Positions 32,384 to 37,891 of a stretch of DNA of 38,058 nucleotides are shown in pieces. The translations under genes were made by a program, and so were the position numbers. The notes below the pieces were generated by a model, which ran no database searches, was not told the DNA's origin, and saw only the letters and a program-made list of their open reading frames with translations. The first letter of the stretch is position 1. Every line of letters begins with the position of its first letter. The stretch comes from Betaproteobacteria bacterium (GTDB lineage Bacteria; Pseudomonadota; Gammaproteobacteria; Burkholderiales; Rhodocyclaceae). The DNA is taken from NCBI GenBank assembly GCA_016234745.1, contig JACRAR010000061.1:1-38058 (forward strand), read 5' to 3'.

Positions 32384-32663
32384 CGGTTTCACCTTTATTC
32401 AGATATTCCTTCGTCGCCTTGCGGCTCGGGATCGCGGTCTTGAGAAAGAAGTAATCGTCTTCGTCGACAAATGGCACCAAGTATGCGTAGTTGTCGCAAG
32501 CCACAACAAAGACGCGCTGTTTAGGGTACTTTGTCTGATTCGGGTGGGCAAGAATGTCGAGCAGCCCGCCAGACTCAACCGCAACCACGATGTTTTCGAA
32601 TGAGATTCCCCGCTCTGTTCTGAGCGTTTCATTCTTCTCTTGGCCCCAGCGAAACGGCTTCAT
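32370..32663 (-). CDS. brnT: BrnT-like toxin
   Basis: 97 aa. Features of the BrnT family: an N-terminal FRWGQEKNETLRTERGISFEN, a central KQRVFVVACDNYAYLVPFV strand pair, and FLKTAIPSRKATKEY at the end. BrnT is a RelE-fold ribonuclease. Catalytic residues are not certain in this branch (the typical HGIxFE is replaced by RGISFE). First gene of the cassette brnT-brnA ending at attC1. Confidence 0.75.
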   Translation of the reverse strand: MKPFRWGQEKNETLRTERGISFENIVVAVESGGLLDILAHPNQTKYPKQRVFVVACDNYAYLVPFVDEDDYFFLKTAIPSRKATKEYLNKGETDAEN

Positions 32664-32726
32664 AATGCCATGTTACGCCGCTGTGTGCCTTTTGTCACCA
32701 GGCTAGTTACAGAGCAGCCTCAAGAC

Positions 32727-32796
32727 GCCCATGTAGTTGACATAACCGGCGCAAGCGGCCTTATCGCTTGCGTCCGTGTTGATGGATGGGTTGGGC
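32727..32796 (-). other. attC-like cassette recombination site 2
   Basis: GCCCATG (32727-32733, a one-step-decayed GCCCAAC) to GTTGGGC (32790-32796, fits GTTRRRY). The central stem is CGCAAGCG...CGCTTGCG. From 32738 to 32798 it is the same as attC6 (35251-35311) except for one base (C at 32760, T at 35273). Confidence 0.85.
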
Positions 32797-32811
32797 GTCG
32801 CCGCCGACTGC

Positions 32812-32850
32812 TGGACAACTGAAGAGCAGTGCTGTACATTATTACGTACA
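32812..32850 (+). promoter_or_regulatory. Promoter and YefM-type operator of the yefM-yoeB cassette
   Basis: TGGACA (32812-32817), a 17-base spacer, then TACATT (32835-32840). Overlapping the -10 is TGTACA-N7-GTACAT (32833-32851). TGTACA is the known core of YefM binding palindromes, so autorepression is likely. This cassette therefore carries its own promoter. Confidence 0.65.
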
Positions 32851-32866
32851 TATTCGGAGCCCTGAC

Positions 32867-33118
32867 ATGGATGCAATGACCTACACCACCGTTCGCGCCA
32901 ACCTCGCCAGCACCATGGATCGGGTTTGCAACGACCACGAAGCCTTGATTATTACCCGCAACGGCGAGCAGGCCGTAGTGATGCTTTCGCTCGAAGACTT
33001 CAAAGCCCTTGAGGAAACGGCTTATCTGTTGCGCACACCCGCCAACGCAAAGCGCCTTCTCTCGGCCGCCGCACAACTGAACACCGGCAAAGGCGTTGAG
33101 CGGAAACTGGCAAAGTGA
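32867..33118 (+). CDS. yefM: Antitoxin YefM (Phd/YefM family)
   Basis: 83 aa from ATG at 32867, with GGAG 7 bases upstream. The Phd/YefM fold is evident: YTTVRANLASTMDRVCNDHEALIITRNGEQAVVMLSLEDFKALEETAYLL. It neutralises YoeB and represses the operon. The stop overlaps the yoeB start by 4 bases. It is transcribed opposite to the other cassettes. Confidence 0.92.
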   Translation: MDAMTYTTVRANLASTMDRVCNDHEALIITRNGEQAVVMLSLEDFKALEETAYLLRTPANAKRLLSAAAQLNTGKGVERKLAK

Positions 33119-33369
33119 AGCTGATTTTCGCGGACGAGGCATGGGAAGACTACCTGTATTGGCAAAAGCAGGACAAGCGCATGGTGGAGCGAATCAATAA
33201 GCTGATACAAGAAACCCAGCGTGAGCCTTTCGCCGGCGTAGGAAAACCCGAAGCGTTGAAACACGCGCTCTCGGGGTACTGGTCACGTCGCATAACGGAC
33301 GAGCACCGCATGGTGTACCGCATCGAAGGTAGTGCGCTGCTGATTGCTCAATTGCGCTTCCATTACTGA
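33115..33369 (+). CDS. yoeB: Toxin YoeB
   Basis: 84 aa, exactly the usual length, GTG start. Ribosome-dependent mRNA endonuclease. The catalytic residues E46, R65, H83 and Y84 stand at the same numbers as in E. coli YoeB (KPEAL, EHRMVY, RFHY). It forms the cassette yefM-yoeB between attC2 and attC3, inverted relative to the array. Confidence 0.94.
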   Translation: MKLIFADEAWEDYLYWQKQDKRMVERINKLIQETQREPFAGVGKPEALKHALSGYWSRRITDEHRMVYRIEGSALLIAQLRFHY

Positions 33370-33372
33370 GAC

Positions 33373-33466
33373 GCCCAACGAATGAAAGGGACTCCCCCGT
33401 CCCAGGCGGAGCGCCGGGCGAGAGCCGGGCGCAAAGCGGCAACGAAGTGCCATGATGGGGTTAGCC
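33373..33466 (-). other. attC-like site 3, interior replaced by an 80-bp structured block
   Basis: GCCCAAC (33373-33379) and GTTAGCC (33460-33466) are attC-type cores, but the 80 bases between them (33380-33459) do not fold as an attC. They match the block before the IS110-type transposase at 37785-37852: same first 16 bases (GAATGAAAGGGACT...), same CCCCGTCCC, and same end GTGCCATGATGG. See the mobile-element entry. Confidence 0.6.
33380..33459 (+). mobile_element. Solo IS110-type left-end-like block with three hairpins, no transposase
   Basis: It folds into three successive hairpins: GGGAC-loop-GTCCC, a GC-rich middle hairpin (CGCCGGGC region), and GGCA-loop-TGCC. The copy at 37785-37852 has the same three with different loop and middle-stem bases, which suggests selection on the folded form. 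There is no open frame. It could be a deletion scar of an IS110/IS1111 element, a mini-element moved in trans, or an unusual attC interior. Confidence 0.5.
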
Positions 33467-33472
33467 GACTCT

Positions 33473-34099
33473 TCATGCCGGACGACGAGCAAGCAATGCC
33501 CAGACGCCTGCTGCCGAAAGCAGCGAACCACCGGCAATGTTGAAACCACGCTGAGCGTTCGGCGAGGACAGCACTCTACGCGCCGATGCAGCGAACACTG
33601 CGTAAAACGTGGCGTTGAAAATTGCCAAGACCACGAACGTGACCGCCAGCACCCAAAGCTGTTGAGTGACGCCGGCGTTTGGGTTGATGAACTGTGGCAG
33701 AAATGCCACGAAGAACACCATGCCCTTTGGATTCAGGGCAGTAACCAGATAGGTGTTCGCGAACAGGCGCCACCGTGAGTTAGGCGCTTTGGGCAAGGGC
33801 AATTCGTTGGGCGAGATGCCGGTGCGCAGGAGCCTTGCACCGAGATAAAGCAGATACAGGCCGCCAACCAACTTGACCGCAGCGAACCAAAGCGCCGAAG
33901 TTGCCAGGAGTGCCCCAAGACCCAACAGAGATAGAGCAAGTGCAGTTGAATCACCGAGCGCGACAGCAGCAACCAACGGGACATTCGCGCGCCGGCCATG
34001 AGCCATGGAGTAACTAATAACGGTGAGGATGGTCGGGCCGGGTATGACCAGCAGCACTGCCGACGATACGACAAATGCAAACCAGAGTTCGAGGGACAC
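33473..34099 (-). CDS. LysE/RhtB-family amino-acid exporter
   Basis: 208 aa, GTG start. Inner-membrane exporter of the LysE superfamily with about six helices; the family motif VIPGPTILTVISYSMAHGRR (18-37) is clear, as is NPKGMVFFVAFLPQF. Substrate not predictable; homoserine or threonine type exporters are close. It forms a one-gene cassette ending just before attC3. Confidence 0.88.
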   Translation of the reverse strand: MSLELWFAFVVSSAVLLVIPGPTILTVISYSMAHGRRANVPLVAAVALGDSTALALSLLGLGALLATSALWFAAVKLVGGLYLLYLGARLLRTGISPNELPLPKAPNSRWRLFANTYLVTALNPKGMVFFVAFLPQFINPNAGVTQQLWVLAVTFVVLAIFNATFYAVFAASARRVLSSPNAQRGFNIAGGSLLSAAGVWALLARRPA

Positions 34100-34117
34100 G
34101 ATGCGTATTCCTGAGAC

Positions 34118-34169
34118 GGCTAACCGGCCGCCCGCTTGCGGGCGGTCCGTGTTGAGCGAGTGGTTAGAG
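34118..34169 (-). other. attC-like cassette recombination site 4
   Basis: GGCTAAC (34118-34124) to GTTAGAG (34163-34169), with a perfect stem CCGCCCGC-TT-GCGGGCGG. At 52 bp it is the shortest of the set. The orphan antitoxin gene ends inside it. Confidence 0.7.
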
Positions 34170-34401
34170 GTGGGGTGTAATTTTCCACGTAAGCGTCTAC
34201 AAGGTGCCGGATCATGCGCTGATACTGGGTGTGATGTTTCGCCGCTTCGGATTTGAAAAATTCAACGCTCTTCTTGCTCAACGCAAGCGTGACTTTTACT
34301 CCCTCTTCACGGAAAGCCAACTGCTCTGGAGGAGGAAGGAAGTCGCGGACAACTTTTATGTCGCCAAGTGGCTCATCTGTGTACTTAATTTTCGCGCTCA
34401 T
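34120..34401 (-). CDS. Orphan CopG-type antitoxin
   Basis: 93 aa. It resembles CopG/BrnA-like antitoxins (SDIK-type segment GDIKVVRDFLPPPEQL followed by a ribbon-helix-helix VKVTLALSKKSVEFFKSEAAKHHTQYQRMIRHLVDAYV). About sixteen C-terminal residues (PLTTRSTRTARKRAAG) come from attC4. The cassette has no room for a toxin gene, so it is a solitary antitoxin that may cross-neutralise a toxin elsewhere or be a relic. Confidence 0.72.
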   Translation of the reverse strand: MSAKIKYTDEPLGDIKVVRDFLPPPEQLAFREEGVKVTLALSKKSVEFFKSEAAKHHTQYQRMIRHLVDAYVENYTPPLTTRSTRTARKRAAG

Positions 34402-34470
34402 AAATTGCCTTGCCTTTCCGCCAATAACCGGGGCTGCGCCAAAAGGACAGCCATCGAAGGAATGCCGGTT

Positions 34471-34534
34471 GATTAACCACGAAAAGGATGGACCGCCTAC
34501 GAGCGCAGCGTCCGTGCTGACCGAGGTGTTAGGC
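34471..34534 (-). other. attC-like cassette recombination site 5
   Basis: GATTAAC (34471-34477) to GTTAGGC (34528-34534, fits GTTRRRY). The stem is imperfect (GGACCGCC...AGCGCAGCGTCC), so activity may be low. The hicB stop lies in the right core. Confidence 0.65.
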
Positions 34535-34747
34535 AGCCAGAGCTACTTCAACAAAAGTGCTCTTCGATGCAGGTTGTGGAATTTGAAGGCCACCAGCTTT
34601 CATATCTTCAAGATGAAATTGGATTGCTTCTTCAATAAGCATAAGTGCCTCCGCCTCCGTTTCGCCAACAGCGATGCAGCCAGGCAAGTCTGGGACAAAT
34701 GCACCGTAACTAGAAGAGCCTTTTTCAATAACGACCATATAGCGCAT
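34529..34747 (-). CDS. hicB: Antitoxin HicB
   Basis: 72 aa with AAAGGAG 7 bases before the ATG. The HicB fold is clear: YMVVIEKGSSSYGAFVPDLP, GCIAVGETEAEALMLIEEAI. There is no added DNA-binding domain, so it is the short HicB form. The last residues lie at the attC5 border. It follows hicA by 4 bases. Confidence 0.9.
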   Translation of the reverse strand: MRYMVVIEKGSSSYGAFVPDLPGCIAVGETEAEALMLIEEAIQFHLEDMKAGGLQIPQPASKSTFVEVALAA

Positions 34748-34751
34748 GGAA

Positions 34752-34940
34752 TTACTCCTTTAATCCAGCTTGTTTGAGCGCACTGTTTAATGTACCCGGA
34801 GGAACATCCACGCTCGGTTTGCCGGCAACAGTAACGGTACCAGGTTTCGTACTGTGGTGTAACTGGAGATGGCTACCGCGCTGACGAACAACTGACCAAC
34901 CATCCTTTTCTAGTAGTTGCAATAATTCAGATACTTTCAT
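34752..34940 (-). CDS. hicA: mRNA interferase toxin HicA
   Basis: 62 aa from ATG at 34940 (a TTG at 34946 is the alternative). The dsRBD-like fold has the sequence KVSELLQLLEKDGWSVVRQRGSHLQL; the catalytic His24 lies in RGSH, the family hallmark. HicA cleaves mRNA until bound by HicB. No clear Shine-Dalgarno is seen, as is common for cassette genes near the preceding attC. Confidence 0.9.
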   Translation of the reverse strand: MKVSELLQLLEKDGWSVVRQRGSHLQLHHSTKPGTVTVAGKPSVDVPPGTLNSALKQAGLKE

Positions 34941-34970
34941 GCGCAAATATTACGCCGGTAACTGAAAAAT

Positions 34971-35309
34971 GCCTAACGAGGCTGTAGGAAAACTTTTTCA
35001 TAGACACATTCTGCTGTGAACCAAATGGAATATCAAGGCTCCAACGCGTGTTGAGTTTTTCGGAGTTTGGCATGGCGCGCTACAAGCACATTGATAGGTG
35101 TAGGAACGCCCATGCGTGCGTGTGCGACATTCCTGATCGCATAGCACGCGATAAATTCCAGTCGGCAAAATGACAAACGGCGCAAAGAATTCCGCGCTAT
35201 TTGTCGTGCCCCGTCGCCCGGAAATCGGGTTTTTCTACAGCTTCAACGTCTGACATAACCGGCGCAAGCGGCTTTATCGCTTGCGTCCGTGTTGATGGAT
35301 GGGTTGGGC
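34971..35309 (-). other. attC-like site 6, interrupted by an IS1182-derived element
   Basis: The core GCCTAAC (34971-34977) is separated by a 267-bp insertion from the rest (35245-35309: AACGTCTGACATAACC... to GTTGGGC at 35303-35309). The stem CGCAAGCG...CGCTTGCG is intact. AAC stands on both sides of the insertion, consistent with a short target duplication. It is the 3' end of the parE cassette. Confidence 0.8.
34978..35244 (+). mobile_element. Non-autonomous IS1182-derived element (MITE-like), 267 bp
   Basis: Ends are inverted repeats: left GAGGCTGTAGGAAAAC, right (as complement) GAAGCTGTAGAAAAAC. It keeps the leader before an IS1182-type transposase and its first codons (MARYKHID at 35072), after which the frame is unrelated and stops at 35173. 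The left leader (CATTCTGCTGTGAACC) matches the second element at 35921. No complete transposase, so it can only move in trans. It also carries a small CCCG/CGGG hairpin with T5 near its right end. Confidence 0.72.
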
Positions 35310-35335
35310 GTCACTGGCCGAAGTGACACGGTGTC

Positions 35336-35629
35336 CTACTTCCGTTGTGTCCAGTAGCCAGGACGCCGCCGGTGATGTGCCACAGCTAGAATTCGAAGCT
35401 CTTCTGCGGTGACCTGATAGATGATGCTATATGGGAATCGACGGAGGATAAATCGCCGACGAGTGCCACGAAACACAACACCGAGCAGAGGATTGTCCAA
35501 AATGAGATTGGCCGTTCGTTCGAACTCGGCCACAAACGCGAGACCAAGCTCTACATTCGCCTTCAGCGCATAGAATGCGGCCGCGTCGTGCAGTTCGGCG
35601 AGCGCCGGTGGAGAAACAACGAGCTTCAC
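35336..35629 (-). CDS. RelE/ParE-family toxin
   Basis: 97 aa, GTG start overlapping the antitoxin stop by 4 bases. RelE/ParE fold: VVSPPALAELHDAAAFYALKANVELGLAFVAEFERTANLIL, then RRFILRRFPYSIIYQV and ILAVAHHRRRPGYW. The C-terminal HHRRRPGYW ending is usual for ParE-like members paired with the unstable-antitoxin family. Target (gyrase or mRNA) not certain. Confidence 0.87.
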   Translation of the reverse strand: MKLVVSPPALAELHDAAAFYALKANVELGLAFVAEFERTANLILDNPLLGVVFRGTRRRFILRRFPYSIIYQVTAEELRILAVAHHRRRPGYWTQRK

Positions 35630-35850
35630 TTCAGGGCTGCACGGACCTGCGCTAGTGCGTCAGCAATCGGAATAACTTGTACCGCGCCACTCTCAATGTC
35701 AGCAATTCTGCGTTCGGTTTCGGCGTCCCACGCTTCCTCAATCTCGGCATCTTCGTCGAGACTAGCGAGCAATAGCTGGGCGAAAGCTGCGCGTTCACCG
35801 GCAGTTAGTTTCAGGGCTTCGGCTTCGAGCAATTCAAGTTGATTCCCCAT
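35626..35850 (-). CDS. Unstable-antitoxin family (addiction module) protein
   Basis: 74 aa, GGAGG about 8 bases before the ATG. The pattern ALKLTAGERAAFAQLLLASLDED and EEAWDAETERRIADIESGAVQVIP is that of the addiction-module antitoxin family often annotated as Unstab_antitox. It pairs with the downstream ParE-like toxin in one cassette that ends at attC6. Confidence 0.87.
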   Translation of the reverse strand: MGNQLELLEAEALKLTAGERAAFAQLLLASLDEDAEIEEAWDAETERRIADIESGAVQVIPIADALAQVRAALK

Positions 35851-36014
35851 GGCTAATGCCTCCGTAACGATAATGGAAATTATACCGCTAGCTTAGTGCC
35901 GAGTGATGGATACGCCCAACGAAGGTGTAGAAAAACGCTTTTCATCCGCGCATTCTGCTGTGAACCATCAGTGAAATCAAGTGTCATAAGCGTGTTCTGT
36001 TCGGAAGCATTCTC

Positions 36015-36446
36015 ATGGCCCGCTACAAGCACATTGACACCAGCCCGCGCTTTCTCGCGGTCGATCTCGAAGGGCGGTTCATGCGCGGTACGGGACTGTG
36101 TACCCTGTGACCAGCGGGACAAATGCCTGAGAACGCCACACAAGACCCAAGCACGACAGGTGTGCTTCTTCCGTGGCAAAGCGGATACATCGACGGCGAA
36201 TTACATGCAGATCATGAAGCAGGCCATCGACTCGCCACGTGGTCGGGAACTGTATGACGGGCGGTTCGCTGCGGTGGAGCCGGTATTTGGGAATCTCCGC
36301 CACAACGACCAAAGGAAGTCCCCTGGCGGGACAAGCGGCTCAATCGCTTCACCTTGCGCGGACGAAAGAAGGTCGATGGACAATGGAAGCTCTTCTGCCT
36401 GGTGCATAACATCGAGAAGCTGGCGCATCACGGGTATGGGCAATAG
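36015..36446 (+). pseudogene. IS1182-family transposase, internally deleted and frameshifted
   Basis: The N-terminus MARYKHIDTSPRFLAVDLEG matches the family start; the frame stops at 36110. The C-terminal part follows in other frames: MKQAIDSPRGRELYDGRF and AVEPVFGNLRHN, then after a shift LNRFTLRGRKKVDGQWKLF and LVHNIEKLAHHGYG, ending with TAG at 36444-36446. About 23 extra bases near 36305-36330 break the frame. Most of the catalytic core is missing, so it is inactive. Confidence 0.85.
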
Positions 36447-36531
36447 GAATCAAGGGCGGGCAAAGGCACACCGCCTCTATAAATGCTCTGCACGTCTGCG
36501 CAGCCGGTAACAAAACCTGAAACTCGAATAG

Positions 36532-36559
36532 AAAAAGCGCGGTCGATGCCGCGCTTTTT
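36532..36559. terminator. Strong bidirectional terminator at the right end of the IS1182 remnant
   Basis: AAAAAGCGCGG (36532-36542), 6-base loop, CCGCGCTTTTT (36549-36559) followed by one more T: eleven paired bases with A- and T-tracts on the two sides, so it can act in both directions. It would block leftward transcription from upstream cassettes into the parE and hicA cassettes. Confidence 0.85.
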
Positions 36560-36685
36560 TGCGTCTTACCCGGCTGTAAAATTGGGTTCTTCTACAGCTT
36601 CAACGTGTAGGTGACCGGCGCTGCGCGGTTTTATCGCGCAGCGTCCAGCGACCGAAGGGAGCGAGGTCGACCGTAGGGTTAGCCC

Positions 36686-37186
36686 TCATTTCTTAACAAC
36701 CATTGCGTTACGTGCTTTTTCCACGAAGCAGTCTACTGCTGCACGATATAGCCGATAGGCTTCATAGTACGGGTCGGGCTTCCAACTCTTGATCCATTCC
36801 GCTTGGTCAGTCATTTTCGAAATACGCTGATCGCTGACGAACTGCATCAACGGAATCTGCGCCTTCTGAACAAGTGCTAGGTGTTCGGAGAACTCTGGGA
36901 AATGGAGCGACTGAATCATTCGAGCCTCATTCAAAGGCGATGACCTGTCATGACTGCCTTCCCCAAACAACATTACGTTGAAGCGCTCCTCCAGCCATTG
37001 TTCGTGAGCGTACAGAGACTTGACCATTGCCTCTAAGCGCTCTCGACGAAGCTTGTTTATTTCTCGCTTCTCCGCGAATTGGTGCGTCAACCACTGGCTG
37101 ATTCCGCCACCCATAAGTGCCAATATCCCTCCGAGAACGACGGGAAGGGCTTTGGCAATTTCTGTAGCTAGAGTAGGAGATTCCAT
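36686..37186 (-). CDS. Cassette protein of unknown function, one membrane helix
   Basis: 166 aa. One N-terminal membrane helix (about 12-31: KALPVVLGGILALMGGGISQ) and then a charged, helical cytoplasmic part (EKREINKLRRERLEAMVKSL, likely coiled coil) with Trp/Tyr-rich end (WKPDPYYEAYRLYRAA). I recognise no family. No clear ribosome binding site before the ATG. Its stop is 2 bases from the attC7 core. Co-occurrence with the next membrane cassette may be chance. Confidence 0.75.
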   Translation of the reverse strand: MESPTLATEIAKALPVVLGGILALMGGGISQWLTHQFAEKREINKLRRERLEAMVKSLYAHEQWLEERFNVMLFGEGSHDRSSPLNEARMIQSLHFPEFSEHLALVQKAQIPLMQFVSDQRISKMTDQAEWIKSWKPDPYYEAYRLYRAAVDCFVEKARNAMVVKK

Positions 37187-37191
37187 ATGAA

Positions 37192-37261
37192 GGCTAACGT
37201 CCGAGCTCAGGGGCGCTGCGCAGCTTTATCGCGCAGCGTCCCTTGGAGCGCAGTGTTAGCC
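37192..37261 (-). other. attC-like cassette recombination site 8 (best preserved)
   Basis: GGCTAAC (37192-37198) and GTTAGCC (37255-37261) are perfectly complementary cores; the stem GAGCTCAGGGGCGCTGCGC pairs with GCGCAGCG...GGAGCGC around a TTTAT-type loop. 70 bp, intact. The 185-aa protein gene ends inside it. Confidence 0.9.
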
Positions 37262-37764
37262 CCTGGCTCACCGCTTACCAGCGGAAAACCATTCCATAGC
37301 ACTACGATGGCTACCATAAATGAAAACACCACAATATAGATGCCTGCTGTTATCACCTGAACGGATCGGCGAGACGCCAATAGAACATCAGGCAATCCAC
37401 GGTCTCGAAGGATGGGAGCTTTCAAGAACAGCGTACGTAGGTCTTCAAGTATCCCAATGCAGCGAAACATCACGGCGACACAGGCAGCCCAGCCAACCAG
37501 AAACAAAATAGACGTAACAAATGCTAGTGTAAGGACGAGCTGCAATAGCGAGAGCGAGAGATTGCGGGTTAGAACATAACCAACTACTACAGCCATTAGT
37601 GCCAGGTAGAACGCTAGGCCGCGAATCAGAATGTTTGCAACATCCCAAAACCACTTCTGGGTGGACTCGAACATAACTTTCGCGGGGTCCATCGATAACG
37701 CACGCGATTCATTGGATGAAGTATCGAGTACATCTTGAGCCATCGTCTGAGTTTCGTCGACCAT
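37207..37764 (-). CDS. Cassette-encoded membrane protein of unknown function
   Basis: 185 aa, CGGAG 8 bases before the ATG. Three predicted membrane helices (about 47-67, 74-99 and 136-157). The last residues, ANTALQGTLRDKAAQRP, are encoded by attC8, a tail seen on many integron cassette proteins, so the true stop has probably been lost. No family recognised. It is the cassette between attC8 and the interrupted attC9. Confidence 0.75.
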   Translation of the reverse strand: MVDETQTMAQDVLDTSSNESRALSMDPAKVMFESTQKWFWDVANILIRGLAFYLALMAVVVGYVLTRNLSLSLLQLVLTLAFVTSILFLVGWAACVAVMFRCIGILEDLRTLFLKAPILRDRGLPDVLLASRRSVQVITAGIYIVVFSFMVAIVVLWNGFPLVSGEPGANTALQGTLRDKAAQRP

Positions 37765-37777
37765 ATGTTTCTCCGGG

Positions 37778-37784
37778 GGCTAAC
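37778..37784 (-). other. attC-like site 9, first core only, interrupted by the IS110-type element
   Basis: GGCTAAC (37778-37784) is directly followed by the IS110-type element. If this is an attC, its remaining part should lie after the element, to the right of the window. Confidence 0.55.
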
Positions 37785-37881
37785 GAATGAAAGGGACTTC
37801 CCCGTCCCGAGGTTGCGGCGGAAGCCGCAGACGGCATCGAGTGCCATGATGGAGTTTGCACACCACATCAAAACCACGAAA

Positions 37882-37891
37882 GGGGAAGTCC
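37882..37891 (+). promoter_or_regulatory. Transposase ribosome binding site able to pair with the element's left end
   Basis: GGGGAAGTCC directly before the ATG holds the Shine-Dalgarno and is the exact complement of GGACTTCCCC at 37794-37803. A transcript entering from outside could hide the ribosome binding site; one starting inside the leader would not. Confidence 0.5.

Larger units (their letters stand above)
35921..36601 (+). mobile_element. Decayed IS1182-family insertion sequence, 681 bp
   Basis: Terminal inverted repeats: left GAAGGTGTAGAAAAAC, right (complement) GAAGCTGTAGAAGAAC. Inside lie the first and last parts of an IS1182-type transposase gene, the middle having been lost. A strong hairpin with T6 lies near the right end. 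It is related to, but longer and less closely end-matched than, the 267-bp element at 34978. Confidence 0.8.
35914..36684 (-). other. attC-like site 7, interrupted by an IS1182-type remnant
   Basis: GCCCAAC (35914-35920), a 681-bp insertion, then AACGTGTAGGTGACCGG... with the perfect stem CGCTGCGCG...CGCGCAGCG and the right core GTTAGCC (36678-36684). As at attC6, AAC stands on both sides of the insertion. It ends the cassette of the 166-aa protein. Confidence 0.78.

Noticed and set aside
34204-34777. Plus-strand frames over the CopG and HicB cassettes
   Set aside because: They are antisense to well-supported antitoxin genes and lack any motif.
35072-35173. 33-aa frame beginning MARYKHID as a functional small protein
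   Set aside because: The first eight residues are the start of an IS1182-type transposase and the rest has no sense as a protein; it is a deletion relic within the 267-bp element.
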